This document shows, in pieces, positions 26,369 through 35,021 of a DNA stretch of 44,310 bases (positions within the stretch are counted from its first letter, which is position 1; every line of letters begins with the position of its first letter). Source of the stretch: Verrucomicrobiales bacterium. GTDB lineage: Bacteria; Verrucomicrobiota; Verrucomicrobiia; Verrucomicrobiales; DEV007. The position numbers were made by a program, and so were the translations under genes. The notes beneath the pieces were generated by a model. That model did no database searches. It had not been told where the DNA came from and worked only from the letters and a program-made list of their open reading frames with translations. The stretch lies in contig JAOFDG010000010.1 of NCBI GenBank assembly GCA_028033615.1, positions 1-44,310 of the forward strand, given 5' to 3'.

Positions 26369-27382
26369 CTATTTTTCATGCCAAAGAACTTTAAATGCTG
26401 AGCCTGCTCCATTAATTGCAATGCTTGGATCCATTGGATCGAGTTTTTGAGTGTGGGACATAATGAAATCAGCTTGGTTCATATAATCGACTTCTTTGAT
26501 GCTTTTAGTTAACATTCTTTTTCTTATATCCGAGAAATCGACGTCAGATGTTATATCTTGAAGGCCTGGTCTTGATAATATTTCTTCAAGTTGTTCATAC
26601 CTTTCATGATGGAAGTAAGACCTTAGAGTTCCGTTGGGACGGCGGTGGTATATTGCTGGGAATTCTTCGCCATAATCAATGGTTAGCATATGGCCCACTT
26701 TCCATAAATTTTGCCATTCATGAAACCATGAAATAAATTGATCATGCCGCTCTATCCTCTGTTTATTATTAAAATCCTTATAATTATTTATGGAAGAGTT
26801 TTCTCCGACTGAATACTCATCACCTATGGATATTAACCAGGATCCATTATTTTTTTGGATCATGACACGATGCCATTTTTTTGTTTCCTTATTCCATTCA
26901 ATTAGTTCTACTGGAAATGCGTCAACAAGCTCATTTGATATTATTAAAGTATTTCCAGAGCAAGCTTCGAGAGCATCTGCCATCTGCTCGTGCCAATTAA
27001 TTCTTCTTTGATTTTTTAATCTTTCCTTTTGTGAAATTATTAACTTTGGAGACGTTTCAACTATATGATAGTTGATACCGAGGCGTGCCCAAGGTTTAAA
27101 ACTTTTCAAAATAGAATCGGCAAGTGATCCATTTCCAGCGCCAATCTCAAGGATATTGCGGTTTAATTCCTTGTTCTCTTTCCATCGATTTTTGATCCAT
27201 GAATTAATAGATTTGGCTAAAGAGTTATTAATTGTTGCAGATGTAGAAAAATCTCCATTCCTTCCGACATTCCGAATGTTTTGAGTGTAATACCCATCAT
27301 TTTGGTCATAAAGAGCCATGCGCATAAAGGCCTTGAACGATATTTGTTCCGAGTTCTTGAGCCGTTCTTTTAGTTTTTTCAC
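26369..27382 (-). CDS. MidA/NDUFAF7-family SAM-dependent methyltransferase
   Basis: A 337-residue protein of the COG1565 family. The opening ISFKAFMRMALYDQNDGYYT, the GDFSTSATI motif and the SAM-binding ILEIGAGNGSLADSIL are diagnostic; ISNELVDAFPV and LTIDYGEEFP also match. NDUFAF7 methylates an Arg of a complex I subunit in mitochondria; the bacterial target is not established. The gene follows the acyl-activating enzyme gene by 20 bp on the same strand, so they are probably co-transcribed, though I see no functional link. Confidence 0.88.
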   Translation of the reverse strand: MKKLKERLKNSEQISFKAFMRMALYDQNDGYYTQNIRNVGRNGDFSTSATINNSLAKSINSWIKNRWKENKELNRNILEIGAGNGSLADSILKSFKPWARLGINYHIVETSPKLIISQKERLKNQRRINWHEQMADALEACSGNTLIISNELVDAFPVELIEWNKETKKWHRVMIQKNNGSWLISIGDEYSVGENSSINNYKDFNNKQRIERHDQFISWFHEWQNLWKVGHMLTIDYGEEFPAIYHRRPNGTLRSYFHHERYEQLEEILSRPGLQDITSDVDFSDIRKRMLTKSIKEVDYMNQADFIMSHTQKLDPMDPSIAINGAGSAFKVLWHEK

Positions 27383-27402
27383 TTTAAGGTGATGATCTAT
27401 TA

Positions 27403-29562
27403 TTAAGATCTAGCAAGATGTTCACACTTCTTTATATCAAGTTTTCCTGAGGCTAATGATGGAATTGAATCAACCTTGATTATTTTTTTTGGTATCCATA
27501 ATGCAGCGATTCCAGAACTAAGTAAATTTTGTCGGAGATCGTTTACTGATTCATCACTCATATCAATAGCGCTTAGGAGCACTAGTGATTCACCCTTAGC
27601 CTCATCGGGAATCCCGATAACAGCAATCTTCTTTTCGGCTTCAGAATCATAGCCAAGAGTCTTATTAATGTGGGACTCTACAGTTTCATGAGGGACCATT
27701 TCCCCTGCAATTTTAGAAAACCTTGAAAGCCTCCCCTCTATATACAGAAATCCATCCTTATCAACTTTACCAATGTCACCAGTCCGGAACCAGTTATCAT
27801 GGATTACATCATTCGTCTGATCAGGTAAGTCTAAATATTCTTTGAATATATTAGCTCCTTTGAGCCAAATCATTCCACTATTATCAATAGGTATCTGAGA
27901 TTCATCATCGGTGTCTGTTATTTTAACGGCGACTCCAGGGAGGAATTGTCCTACGGATCCAAACCTTTCGCTAGATATGAGTTCTTCATTTTTTATTTTA
28001 TTCAAATTTGGAATGTTAACGTTTGAAACTGGTGATGTTTCAGTTAGTCCGTATCCTTCCATCACTTTCTTTTGAAATTTCTCTTCGAAGGCTTTAGCTA
28101 ACCTCTTTGGTAATTTTTCAGCTCCCGTAACAACATATTTTATACTTTTAAGCTTTTCAGGTTCGACTCTTCGCATGTAACCACGAAGAAATGTTGGTGT
28201 TGCGAGAAGAAGAGTGACTTTATATTTATCTATGAGATCTGCTAGTTTAGGCGGTTCAAGTGGGCTGGGATAGGTGACAAGATCAATCCCTTCTAGCATT
28301 GGATACCATAATGTTACCGTAGATCCGAAACTGTGAAAAAGCGGTAAACAGCCGAGAACTTTATCAGTATCATCAAGATCTAAACGGCTTCCAAATTGGC
28401 TAACATTGGCTAAGATATTTCGGTGAGAGAGGACGACTCCCTTTGGGTTGCCAGAGCTTCCACTTGTAAATAATAAGACGGCTTCTTCGGTGCCGCCTTT
28501 CTTCGATACGCCTAGCAACGATGCAATTTTTTTTGGTGATAAGACTTTGAGTGCTATCAACCATAGAATTATCTTAGGCTTTAGAGGAGGTAATAATTTT
28601 TCAATTAAAAGAATGTTATCTTTTTCTGGCCATGGAAATTCAGGATACTTATCAATAAAGGCTTGTGCTGTAATTATATGATCGAGTTTTGCTTGTTCAA
28701 TTGAAGAAATGATGGCTTCGGATCCTGCAGTAAAATTTAAATTTACTGGAATTTTTCCTGACAATAAAACCGCCAAATTGGCGACTAGTCCCCCTTTACC
28801 TGGGGGCAAGACGATTCCGACCCTCTTCTTTTGAGTTGATTGGCTGATAATTTTACTGAAGGCGGCGGAGGCACCAAATATTTTTGTAAACTTTGTTTCA
28901 GAGCCGTCATTTCCGTCAAAAATAGAAGTTGTATTTCCTTTTAATTTAAGACCTCTCAAGATTGAAAAAACAAGAGAGTTTTCAAAGATTTGATGGCTGC
29001 TAAATGCTCTTTCGCCAGCTTTAAGTAATGATTCTTGATATGCTGCTATTGATAAGTTTTTAGAGTCTAAGATTTCTCCGTATGAGTGAGCAACGATCTT
29101 ATTGTCTTCAATAGATAATTGTGTTTCAGATAAATTTTCAATGAATAGAGGAACAACAGAAGTCCCTACACCGAGAATTATTTCAATCTGTTCAGATGGA
29201 AAGTGGAGATTTGCCCCCTTTTGAACAATGTATCGACTAGGAACGAATACGATTGCTGTTTTCTCTGAAATATATGGAGCAAGGGTGGACTTGAGCTGTT
29301 CACTACTACCTTCTTGAAAATCAAAAGTTAGAATTTCCTGTTTATTGTCTCTGGCAACTAATTCTTCCAGTATGCTGCTATTTTTATCTACTAGAAGCAG
29401 ATGCTTAGTACCGCTCTTTGAGATTAGCGAGGTTATCGAATGAAGTTCTTCAGGAGTTACTCTATTTGGGATGACAATGAAAGCCTCTTCACCGTAGTTT
29501 GGAATTTCGCCAAATTGTCTGTATTTATTTAAGTTTTTGTCTTCTTGGCTCATAGCTAACAT
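27403..29562 (-). CDS. AMP-binding acyl-activating enzyme with unusual N-terminal region
   Basis: A 719-residue protein. Residues from about 240 form an acyl-CoA/acyl-ACP synthetase: P-loop LLFTSGSSGNPKG (about 366-378), YGLTETSP (about 500), and RTGDIGKVDKDGFLYIEG (about 590-607), ending near a C-terminal Lys in SGKLDIKK. The first ~220 residues are not a normal AMP-binding N-terminus. In Aas-type fusions this part is a PlsC acyltransferase, but no HxxxxD motif is visible, so it may be a decayed or different domain. The predicted product is activated fatty acid for phospholipid repair or synthesis. It starts with ATG at 29562, or ATG at 29553. Confidence 0.87.
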   Translation of the reverse strand: MLAMSQEDKNLNKYRQFGEIPNYGEEAFIVIPNRVTPEELHSITSLISKSGTKHLLLVDKNSSILEELVARDNKQEILTFDFQEGSSEQLKSTLAPYISEKTAIVFVPSRYIVQKGANLHFPSEQIEIILGVGTSVVPLFIENLSETQLSIEDNKIVAHSYGEILDSKNLSIAAYQESLLKAGERAFSSHQIFENSLVFSILRGLKLKGNTTSIFDGNDGSETKFTKIFGASAAFSKIISQSTQKKRVGIVLPPGKGGLVANLAVLLSGKIPVNLNFTAGSEAIISSIEQAKLDHIITAQAFIDKYPEFPWPEKDNILLIEKLLPPLKPKIILWLIALKVLSPKKIASLLGVSKKGGTEEAVLLFTSGSSGNPKGVVLSHRNILANVSQFGSRLDLDDTDKVLGCLPLFHSFGSTVTLWYPMLEGIDLVTYPSPLEPPKLADLIDKYKVTLLLATPTFLRGYMRRVEPEKLKSIKYVVTGAEKLPKRLAKAFEEKFQKKVMEGYGLTETSPVSNVNIPNLNKIKNEELISSERFGSVGQFLPGVAVKITDTDDESQIPIDNSGMIWLKGANIFKEYLDLPDQTNDVIHDNWFRTGDIGKVDKDGFLYIEGRLSRFSKIAGEMVPHETVESHINKTLGYDSEAEKKIAVIGIPDEAKGESLVLLSAIDMSDESVNDLRQNLLSSGIAALWIPKKIIKVDSIPSLASGKLDIKKCEHLARS

Positions 29563-29589
29563 ACTATTAATTGATCTCTAATCCTCTAG

Positions 29590-29632
29590 TTCAATGATTT
29601 ATGAATCATTTCATTGAACAAAATACTATAAT
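29590..29632 (+). promoter_or_regulatory. Inverted repeat and -10 box upstream of the symporter genes
   Basis: TTCAATGA (29590-29597) and TCATTGAA (29611-29618) form a perfect 8-bp inverted repeat with a 13-bp centre; a second, nested repeat ATGATT/AATCAT lies between. A consensus TATAAT (29627-29632) follows, but no good -35 precedes it. The arms cover the -35 area, so a regulator could act here. It lies in the gap between divergent genes, so it could serve either. Confidence 0.5.
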
Positions 29633-29702
29633 AGGATTAAGTTCTCTTTGCCCCAAGTATATTTTATTTAGGTAATTTCTTCCAAAAATTTATTTTAGCC
29701 CC

Positions 29703-30047
29703 ATGAGTGAACAGGAAATTGAAATAACAGATCAGAGTAATTCTTTAAATTCTGATAAACCAGCAATGACCAAGGAGGAGTACTGGAGAAAGAATATCAC
29801 ATGTGTCTTAAGCTTATTGGCAGTGTGGTTTTTTGTTTCTTATGGATGTGCGATTTTGTTCGTTGAACAAATGAATAAGATTCAAATTGGAGGTTCTGGA
29901 TTTGGATTCTGGATGGCTCAGCAGGGATCCATATATGTTTTTGTAGCTCTTATTTTTGTCTACGTTCGCCTCATGAATAAACTTGAAAGTGAATACGCCG
30001 GTCGAAATATGAATGGTAATAAAATTCAAACCCAAGGAGAGGAGTAA
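29703..30047 (+). CDS. DUF4212 small subunit of a sodium:solute symporter
   Basis: A 114-residue protein with two membrane helices (about 36-57 and 72-93). YWRKNITCVLSLLAVWFFVSYGC and FGFWMAQQGSIYVF match the DUF4212 'putative solute:sodium symporter small subunit' family (from memory). It is 5 bp before the large symporter gene, the standard arrangement. It should form a complex with the large subunit in the inner membrane. Confidence 0.94.
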   Translation: MSEQEIEITDQSNSLNSDKPAMTKEEYWRKNITCVLSLLAVWFFVSYGCAILFVEQMNKIQIGGSGFGFWMAQQGSIYVFVALIFVYVRLMNKLESEYAGRNMNGNKIQTQGEE

Positions 30048-30052
30048 TCATA

Positions 30053-31819
30053 ATGGACGTTAAAACCTGGACCTATCTCATTGTCGGATTTACTTTCGCT
30101 CTTTATATAGGCATTGCTATTTGGAGTAGAGCTAAGTCTACTAAGGAGTTTTATGTAGCTGGTGGAAATATCAGTCCCATTTCAAACGGGATGGCTACTG
30201 CTGCTGATTGGATGAGCGCAGCTTCTTTTCTTTCTATGGCTGGAATTATTGCTTTCTCAGGTTATGGGGGATCAGTTTTTCTGATGGGCTGGACTGGTGG
30301 TTATGTGTTATTGGCTTTTTTAGTGGCTCCTTATCTTCGGAAGTACGGTAAATTTACAGTTCCTGAATTCATAGGTGAGAGGTTTTACTCAAAAACGGCG
30401 AGACTAGTCGCTGTTCTTTGCCTCATCATCGTTTCTGTTACTTACGTTATCGGTCAGATGAAGGGTGTGGGTGTCGCTTTTTCAAGATTTCTTGAGACGG
30501 AATATGAGACAGGGCTTTTCATTGGAATGGGTATTGTCTTCTTTTATGCCGTACTTGGTGGGATGAAGGGGATCACATATACTCAGATTGCTCAGTATGT
30601 TGTCCTTATCTTTGCGTTTACGGTGCCTGCAATATTTATTTCTCTGGAACTAACAAGTAATCCAATTCCCCAGCTAGGTCTTCTTGGTAATGTTTCAGAT
30701 GGTGCTCCATTGTTGCAAAAATTGGATACCGTAATAACTGATCTCGGATTTGGCCAATATACTAATAGCGTCATGGGCAGTAAATTGAACATGTTTGCTT
30801 TTACTCTTTCCCTAATGATTGGTACGGCCGGACTCCCTCATGTTATCATTAGGTTTTTCACAGTTAAGAAAGTAAGTGATGCTCGTCTCTCTGCTGGATG
30901 GGCGTTAGTCTTTATTGCAATACTTTACACGACGGCTCCAGCGGTGGCTGCTATGGCTAGGTTGAATTTCACTAAAACGATACAAGTTGGTGCTGTTGGA
31001 AAAGTTGAGGGGAACATAGAATATGCTAATAGACCTGAATGGTTTAAGAACTGGGAAAAAACGGGTCTTTTAAAACATGAAGATAAGAATGGAGATGGGC
31101 GTATACAATACTATAACGATTCCAATAAAGAATTTTCTGAGATTGCTTCAGGTTATGGGTGGAAAGGTAATGAGATGGTTAAGATTGATAATGATATTAT
31201 GGTGCTAGCTAATCCAGAGATTGCTAATTTACCAGGATGGGTTATTGCACTTGTCGTTGCTGGGGGGTTGGCGGCGGCATTATCAACTGCTGCAGGTCTT
31301 CTTTTAGCTATTTCATCTTCAGTCTCCCATGATTTATTAAAAGGTATCCTAATGCCTGAAATTAGTGAAAAGAAGGAGCTTAGAGCAGGTCGAATTTCAA
31401 TGATTGGTGCTATTGCAGTTGCAGGAATTTTTGGAATCTATCCTCCTGACTTTGCGGCTGGAACAGTTGCCATGGCTTTTGGATTAGCGGCATCATCAAT
31501 TTTTCCGGTTTTGATAATGGGTATTTTTATGAAAAAAATGAACCGTGAAGGTGCTATTGCTGGAATGATTGCTGGTATAGGAGTGACTCTCTTTTATGTT
31601 TTCCAGCACAAAGGTATAATGTTCATTGCTAGTACTTCTTACATGGGTGGAATGGAGGAGAATTGGTTCTTTGGCATTGAGCCAAAAGCATTTGGTGCGG
31701 TTGGGGCAATAGTGAATTTTATTGTCGCTTTTATAGTCTCTAAGATGACAAGCGACCCTCCAAAAGAAGTGAAGGAATTAGTTGATGATATTAGGCTGCC
31801 TAAGCTAGATGAGGCCTAA
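30053..31819 (+). CDS. Sodium:solute symporter, large subunit (SSS family)
   Basis: A 588-residue SSS transporter with about 13 membrane segments. The first block AKSTKEFYVAGGNISPISNGMATAADWMS, the YGKFTVPEFIGERF motif and the GLPHVIIRFFTV motif are family hallmarks. A soluble insertion (about 320-375) contains a DKNGDGRIQYY EF-hand-like loop typical of the VC_2705-like large subunit that pairs with DUF4212. Acetate or another small monocarboxylate is a likely substrate by similarity to ActP-type transporters, but this is not certain. It converges with hslO, and the stop codons overlap by 3 bp (31816-31819). Confidence 0.93.
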   Translation: MDVKTWTYLIVGFTFALYIGIAIWSRAKSTKEFYVAGGNISPISNGMATAADWMSAASFLSMAGIIAFSGYGGSVFLMGWTGGYVLLAFLVAPYLRKYGKFTVPEFIGERFYSKTARLVAVLCLIIVSVTYVIGQMKGVGVAFSRFLETEYETGLFIGMGIVFFYAVLGGMKGITYTQIAQYVVLIFAFTVPAIFISLELTSNPIPQLGLLGNVSDGAPLLQKLDTVITDLGFGQYTNSVMGSKLNMFAFTLSLMIGTAGLPHVIIRFFTVKKVSDARLSAGWALVFIAILYTTAPAVAAMARLNFTKTIQVGAVGKVEGNIEYANRPEWFKNWEKTGLLKHEDKNGDGRIQYYNDSNKEFSEIASGYGWKGNEMVKIDNDIMVLANPEIANLPGWVIALVVAGGLAAALSTAAGLLLAISSSVSHDLLKGILMPEISEKKELRAGRISMIGAIAVAGIFGIYPPDFAAGTVAMAFGLAASSIFPVLIMGIFMKKMNREGAIAGMIAGIGVTLFYVFQHKGIMFIASTSYMGGMEENWFFGIEPKAFGAVGAIVNFIVAFIVSKMTSDPPKEVKELVDDIRLPKLDEA

Positions 31820-32604
31820 TCTGAGTTTTTCATTTGCTCAAAATCTTCAACATTGAGGGGTATTTTTTGGGCGCACCTTGGGCATTCAATGCTTATAGTC
31901 TTTCTATTTCCAAAAATTTCTTCTTTGTCAGTATTTATCAAAGCGCGGAGAAATCTTTCTTTGGAGCATCCACAATGGTAGCGATAATATCTTTTTTCCA
32001 ATAGACTTAGTTCCTCATCCTGATCAAGATTTTTTATCTGTTCGTCAGTTAGTGACTTAAGCCAATCCTCATCACAATCAGGTTGGGCTGATATAAAAAC
32101 GAATTCTTCCTCTGAATAACTAAAAAATCGAGCTAACCTTTGTTCGCTTTGTTGGTAGTATTCTTCAATTATTTTAAAAATTGAATCTTTGATATTAAAT
32201 TCAATGACACTCCGTCTTGGCTCTTTTGGGAAATTATTCACTTGAGAGATAAAAAGGTTTTTTTTGTCATCCTTAATGTCTTCAGTGAACACTCTACCTA
32301 TTAAGTTTTTATCAATACTATTTCCAGTGACAAAAATATTCACGAGAGGCTTTGAAAAATGTATTGTCCATGCACTCACCTCATCCCATGGCCTTGAAGC
32401 TAAGTGAAGAGCGCAGCCAGCAAGCGCATCTTTTAGTTTTTGGTCGTTTTCAGACTCTATTTTGATCTGGTTTTCCAGAAGATGAAGATAGTGATCCATA
32501 TAGAGTTGAGAGAAGTCAGCACGGACAACTAAGGCGTTCTTGTGTCGTACAAAGTAGCACCTAACTTCAATCATGCTATCCTCTGGTGATATTTCCTCAG
32601 TCAT
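31816..32604 (-). CDS. hslO: Redox-regulated chaperone Hsp33
   Basis: A 262-residue cytoplasmic chaperone. The C-terminal redox switch is intact: CGC (Cys211, Cys213) and CPRC (Cys241, Cys244), the four zinc ligands that form disulfides on oxidation and activate the holdase. The N-terminal body (VRADFSQL, GCALHLASRPWDE) matches the Hsp33 fold. It lies between the convergent symporter gene and the divergent aat gene. Confidence 0.95.
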   Translation of the reverse strand: MTEEISPEDSMIEVRCYFVRHKNALVVRADFSQLYMDHYLHLLENQIKIESENDQKLKDALAGCALHLASRPWDEVSAWTIHFSKPLVNIFVTGNSIDKNLIGRVFTEDIKDDKKNLFISQVNNFPKEPRRSVIEFNIKDSIFKIIEEYYQQSEQRLARFFSYSEEEFVFISAQPDCDEDWLKSLTDEQIKNLDQDEELSLLEKRYYRYHCGCSKERFLRALINTDKEEIFGNRKTISIECPRCAQKIPLNVEDFEQMKNSD

Positions 32605-32707
32605 CTTAATTGGGTTTATATTCGTTCCTTTTCTAAGAATTGCATTTTCTATATATTACTTTTACTGATTCATTCGCAAAATGTATTTTTTTAAGTAAAA
32701 TTCTACT

Positions 32708-33283
32708 TTGTCCTCAATTAATCCAGAGTTTTTATTGCAAGCCTATCGGATAGGAATTTTTCCGATGGCTATGGAACAAGGTGAGATTGGTTGGTTTAGT
32801 CCTGACCCCAGAGGAGTTATTCCGCTTGAATCATTTCATCAAACCAAAAGTTTAAAGAGAGTCGTTGCTTCGAAGAAGTTTGAGATTCGAATTAATTCTT
32901 CCTTCAGTGAAGTCATTGATGGTTGTGCTGAGAGGGATGAGACCTGGATAGATGAAACAGTTAGGGAAAGTTATATTTCTCTTAGTACTAATGGGTACGC
33001 TCACTCAGTAGAGGCTTGGTATGAAGGTGAATTGGCAGGTGGGCTGTATGGAGTAGCTATCGGAGGAGCTTTTTTTGGAGAATCTATGTTTTCCAGAAAA
33101 TCAGATGCGTCAAAGGTTGCTTTGGTTGCGTTAGTCGAGCATTTAAATAGAAGGCAATTTATTCTTTTGGATACTCAATGGACGACTCCTCACTTGAGAA
33201 AATTTGGAGCAGTTGATATCCCTAAGAGTGATTATATAAAAAAATTAAATAAAGCGATCAGGCTTGAAGTTAGTTTTATTTGA
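32708..33283 (+). CDS. aat: Leucyl/phenylalanyl-tRNA-protein transferase
   Basis: A 191-residue Aat, shorter than the 234 of E. coli but with the core motifs: AYRIGIFPM, IGWFSPDPRGVIPL, WIDETVRESYISL, GELAGGLYGVAIGGAFFGESMFS, and DTQWTTPHLRKFGA. It attaches Leu or Phe from tRNA to N-terminal Lys or Arg of proteins, marking them for ClpAP via ClpS. The start is TTG at 32708, because a stop lies 12 bp upstream in frame and no ATG precedes the first motif. It is divergent from hslO. Confidence 0.95.
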   Translation: MSSINPEFLLQAYRIGIFPMAMEQGEIGWFSPDPRGVIPLESFHQTKSLKRVVASKKFEIRINSSFSEVIDGCAERDETWIDETVRESYISLSTNGYAHSVEAWYEGELAGGLYGVAIGGAFFGESMFSRKSDASKVALVALVEHLNRRQFILLDTQWTTPHLRKFGAVDIPKSDYIKKLNKAIRLEVSFI

Positions 33284-33310
33284 GGTGATCGCCTGGCAAC
33301 AATGCAAAAG

Positions 33311-33838
33311 TTATTTAGAAACGACTTTGAAGTTTTCACCTCTACCTTTTTCCCATGCTCTTGCAACACTTTCATATGCCGAATCAATATTTGATTTGAC
33401 CGTTAGTCTGAATTCGATTGTCTTTGCATGAGTTGAGGTGGGGTAATTCTTGATTACTTGGTCCCATACACCTCCAGCACCTACCCTTTCAGTTACTTTC
33501 TTTGAAGTATTTTTAAGTCGGTCTAGGACAACTTGGCCTGCATTGAGTGGGGAGCTGTCTGTGACGGGCTCAATATAATAGAACCTTGCGATTGCAGAGC
33601 TTTTGTCTGCTACAGTCACCTCATAAACTCTCGCAGTGCCATCAACGATATAGGTGTGCTTTGCAACTGAAGAAATGCTACTCAGCGCTACCATGTACTC
33701 ACCGCCAGGTAAAGAGGCCTTCCAAAACTTTGAAGGAATTGGGTCAGATGTGGAGTTGCTTTGAGGATTGTTATCTTGTGAAAATATATTAGAGCACAGA
33801 GTTAGAAAGACGAGTGTGCATATAAAAGGTTTGTTCAT
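33311..33838 (-). CDS. Exported hypothetical protein
   Basis: A 175-residue protein with a signal peptide (1-20, ending IFSQ). The mature part has beta-strand character, with SLPGGEYMVALSSISSVAKHTYIVDG, RVYEVTVADKSSAIARFYYIEP and a C-terminal helix. It could be a small beta-rich periplasmic protein. I do not recognise a family. It follows the gene at 33897 by 58 bp on the same strand. Confidence 0.6.
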   Translation of the reverse strand: MNKPFICTLVFLTLCSNIFSQDNNPQSNSTSDPIPSKFWKASLPGGEYMVALSSISSVAKHTYIVDGTARVYEVTVADKSSAIARFYYIEPVTDSSPLNAGQVVLDRLKNTSKKVTERVGAGGVWDQVIKNYPTSTHAKTIEFRLTVKSNIDSAYESVARAWEKGRGENFKVVSK

Positions 33839-33896
33839 AGCTTTAGCTTTTTTATTTGTGATTTAATTATGTCTCTAGCTGATTGAATTGTCAAAG

Positions 33897-34421
33897 TTAC
33901 CATCTTAGTGAATTGAGAGTTTTACCGGGTGTGTACCCATTAGGAACAGATAAAGTGGGGTGCTCTATTTTAGTAATTTCCCATGACCATGGAGTCATAC
34001 CAGATTTAGACCAATGAAAGGTGAAGGGAAGGTGTTGATATTTCCTCATTTCTTTCATTATAAAATCAGTGACTTGATTTCCTGAACCTTCAATTTTTAG
34101 AGTACCTGTTATTAAATAAGAATCCTCTGAATACCTTATTGAATAGTCTTCCCAATTCACTTCAAATGATAGAAAGAAATATTTGGCAAGGTCTCTCAAA
34201 GCCAAGGAGATCTCCTCATCATTAAAGTTCCATTGGTCTGAATACAATTCTGATATCATATTACTGCACTTTCCTAGACGTCTTTCGGAAAAGTAATCAA
34301 TGAACTTATTATGTGCTTTGAGTGCCCCATTCTCTCCACTCCATCGGACACTTTGAAAAATAAAGAAAAAAAGCACGAGCAGTATTAACCCAGAAAATTT
34401 CAATAGTGTGTATTTGTGCAC
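33897..34421 (-). CDS. Membrane-anchored hypothetical protein
   Basis: A 174-residue protein starting with GTG, with one N-terminal hydrophobic helix (about 8-25, LKFSGLILLVLFFFIFQSV) and no cleavage-like site, so it is probably anchored. The rest is soluble and rich in aromatic residues (NWEDYSIRYSED, FTFHWSKSGMTPWSWE). It has the feel of an NTF2-like small domain (an early KFIDYFSERRLGKC helix, then strands), but I cannot confirm this. No function is assigned. Confidence 0.6.
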   Translation of the reverse strand: MHKYTLLKFSGLILLVLFFFIFQSVRWSGENGALKAHNKFIDYFSERRLGKCSNMISELYSDQWNFNDEEISLALRDLAKYFFLSFEVNWEDYSIRYSEDSYLITGTLKIEGSGNQVTDFIMKEMRKYQHLPFTFHWSKSGMTPWSWEITKIEHPTLSVPNGYTPGKTLNSLRW

Positions 34422-34464
34422 TTGATTTATTGTGGGTTACTGATAATTCTCTTGTTCGTTATAA

Positions 34465-34959
34465 GTGTCAAATTCATCTAAAATTTCCCAAAAGCAAGAA
34501 TCCAAAAAAGGGTATAGGCAGAACGCTGCTTTAATACTTGAGAGAAAAGATAGAAAAATCCTAATTTGCGAGAGATTAGATTGTGAGGATGCGTGGCAGT
34601 TTCCTCAAGGGGGAGTGGATGAAGGAGAGAATCCAATTGATGCGCTTTATCGCGAAGTTAAAGAAGAGATTGGACTTCATCGTAAGTATTACAAGGTTAT
34701 CGATTACAGAGAAGGGTATCGTTATAAGTTTGATCAGAGGCATTCTAAATCTAAGTATTATCTGGGTCAGGAGCAGACTTATTTTAGGTGTAGGTTTAAT
34801 GGTAAGAATAAGAATATTGATTTGAGTACGGAAAAGCCTGAATTCTCAAACTTTTCCTGGATTCTACCAGAAAAATTCAATTTGAAATGGGTGCCTGATT
34901 TTAAAAGGAGAGTTTATATTGAGGTATTTCTCGATTTTTATGACTTGGATATAACTTAG
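34465..34959 (+). CDS. rppH: RNA pyrophosphohydrolase (Nudix)
   Basis: A 164-residue RppH-type Nudix hydrolase. GYRQNAALIL and WQFPQGGVDEGENP match RppH, and the Nudix box GGVDEGENPIDALYREVKEEIG is complete (Glu ligands in REVKEE). It removes pyrophosphate from 5'-triphosphate RNA and so begins mRNA decay. The start is GTG at 34465. A related class hydrolyses Ap4A. It is divergent from the anchored hypothetical gene. Confidence 0.93.
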   Translation: MSNSSKISQKQESKKGYRQNAALILERKDRKILICERLDCEDAWQFPQGGVDEGENPIDALYREVKEEIGLHRKYYKVIDYREGYRYKFDQRHSKSKYYLGQEQTYFRCRFNGKNKNIDLSTEKPEFSNFSWILPEKFNLKWVPDFKRRVYIEVFLDFYDLDIT

Positions 34960-35021
34960 TTTCAAAATTGCCTTGCGGTCTTGGGAAGGCGAAAAGATAT
35001 TAAACTCGCGCCGTTCAAAAT

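Noticed and set aside
30053-31819. An EF-hand regulatory domain in the symporter (DKNGDGRIQYY)
   Set aside because: Only one loop is seen and it appears to be a regular feature of this symporter branch, so I did not score it as unusual.
32543-32556. A 14-nt match to the ispH operator (TGTCGTACAAAGTA) inside hslO
   Set aside because: One arm is degraded (TTGTGT instead of CTTTGT) and it lies within coding sequence, so it is probably chance.
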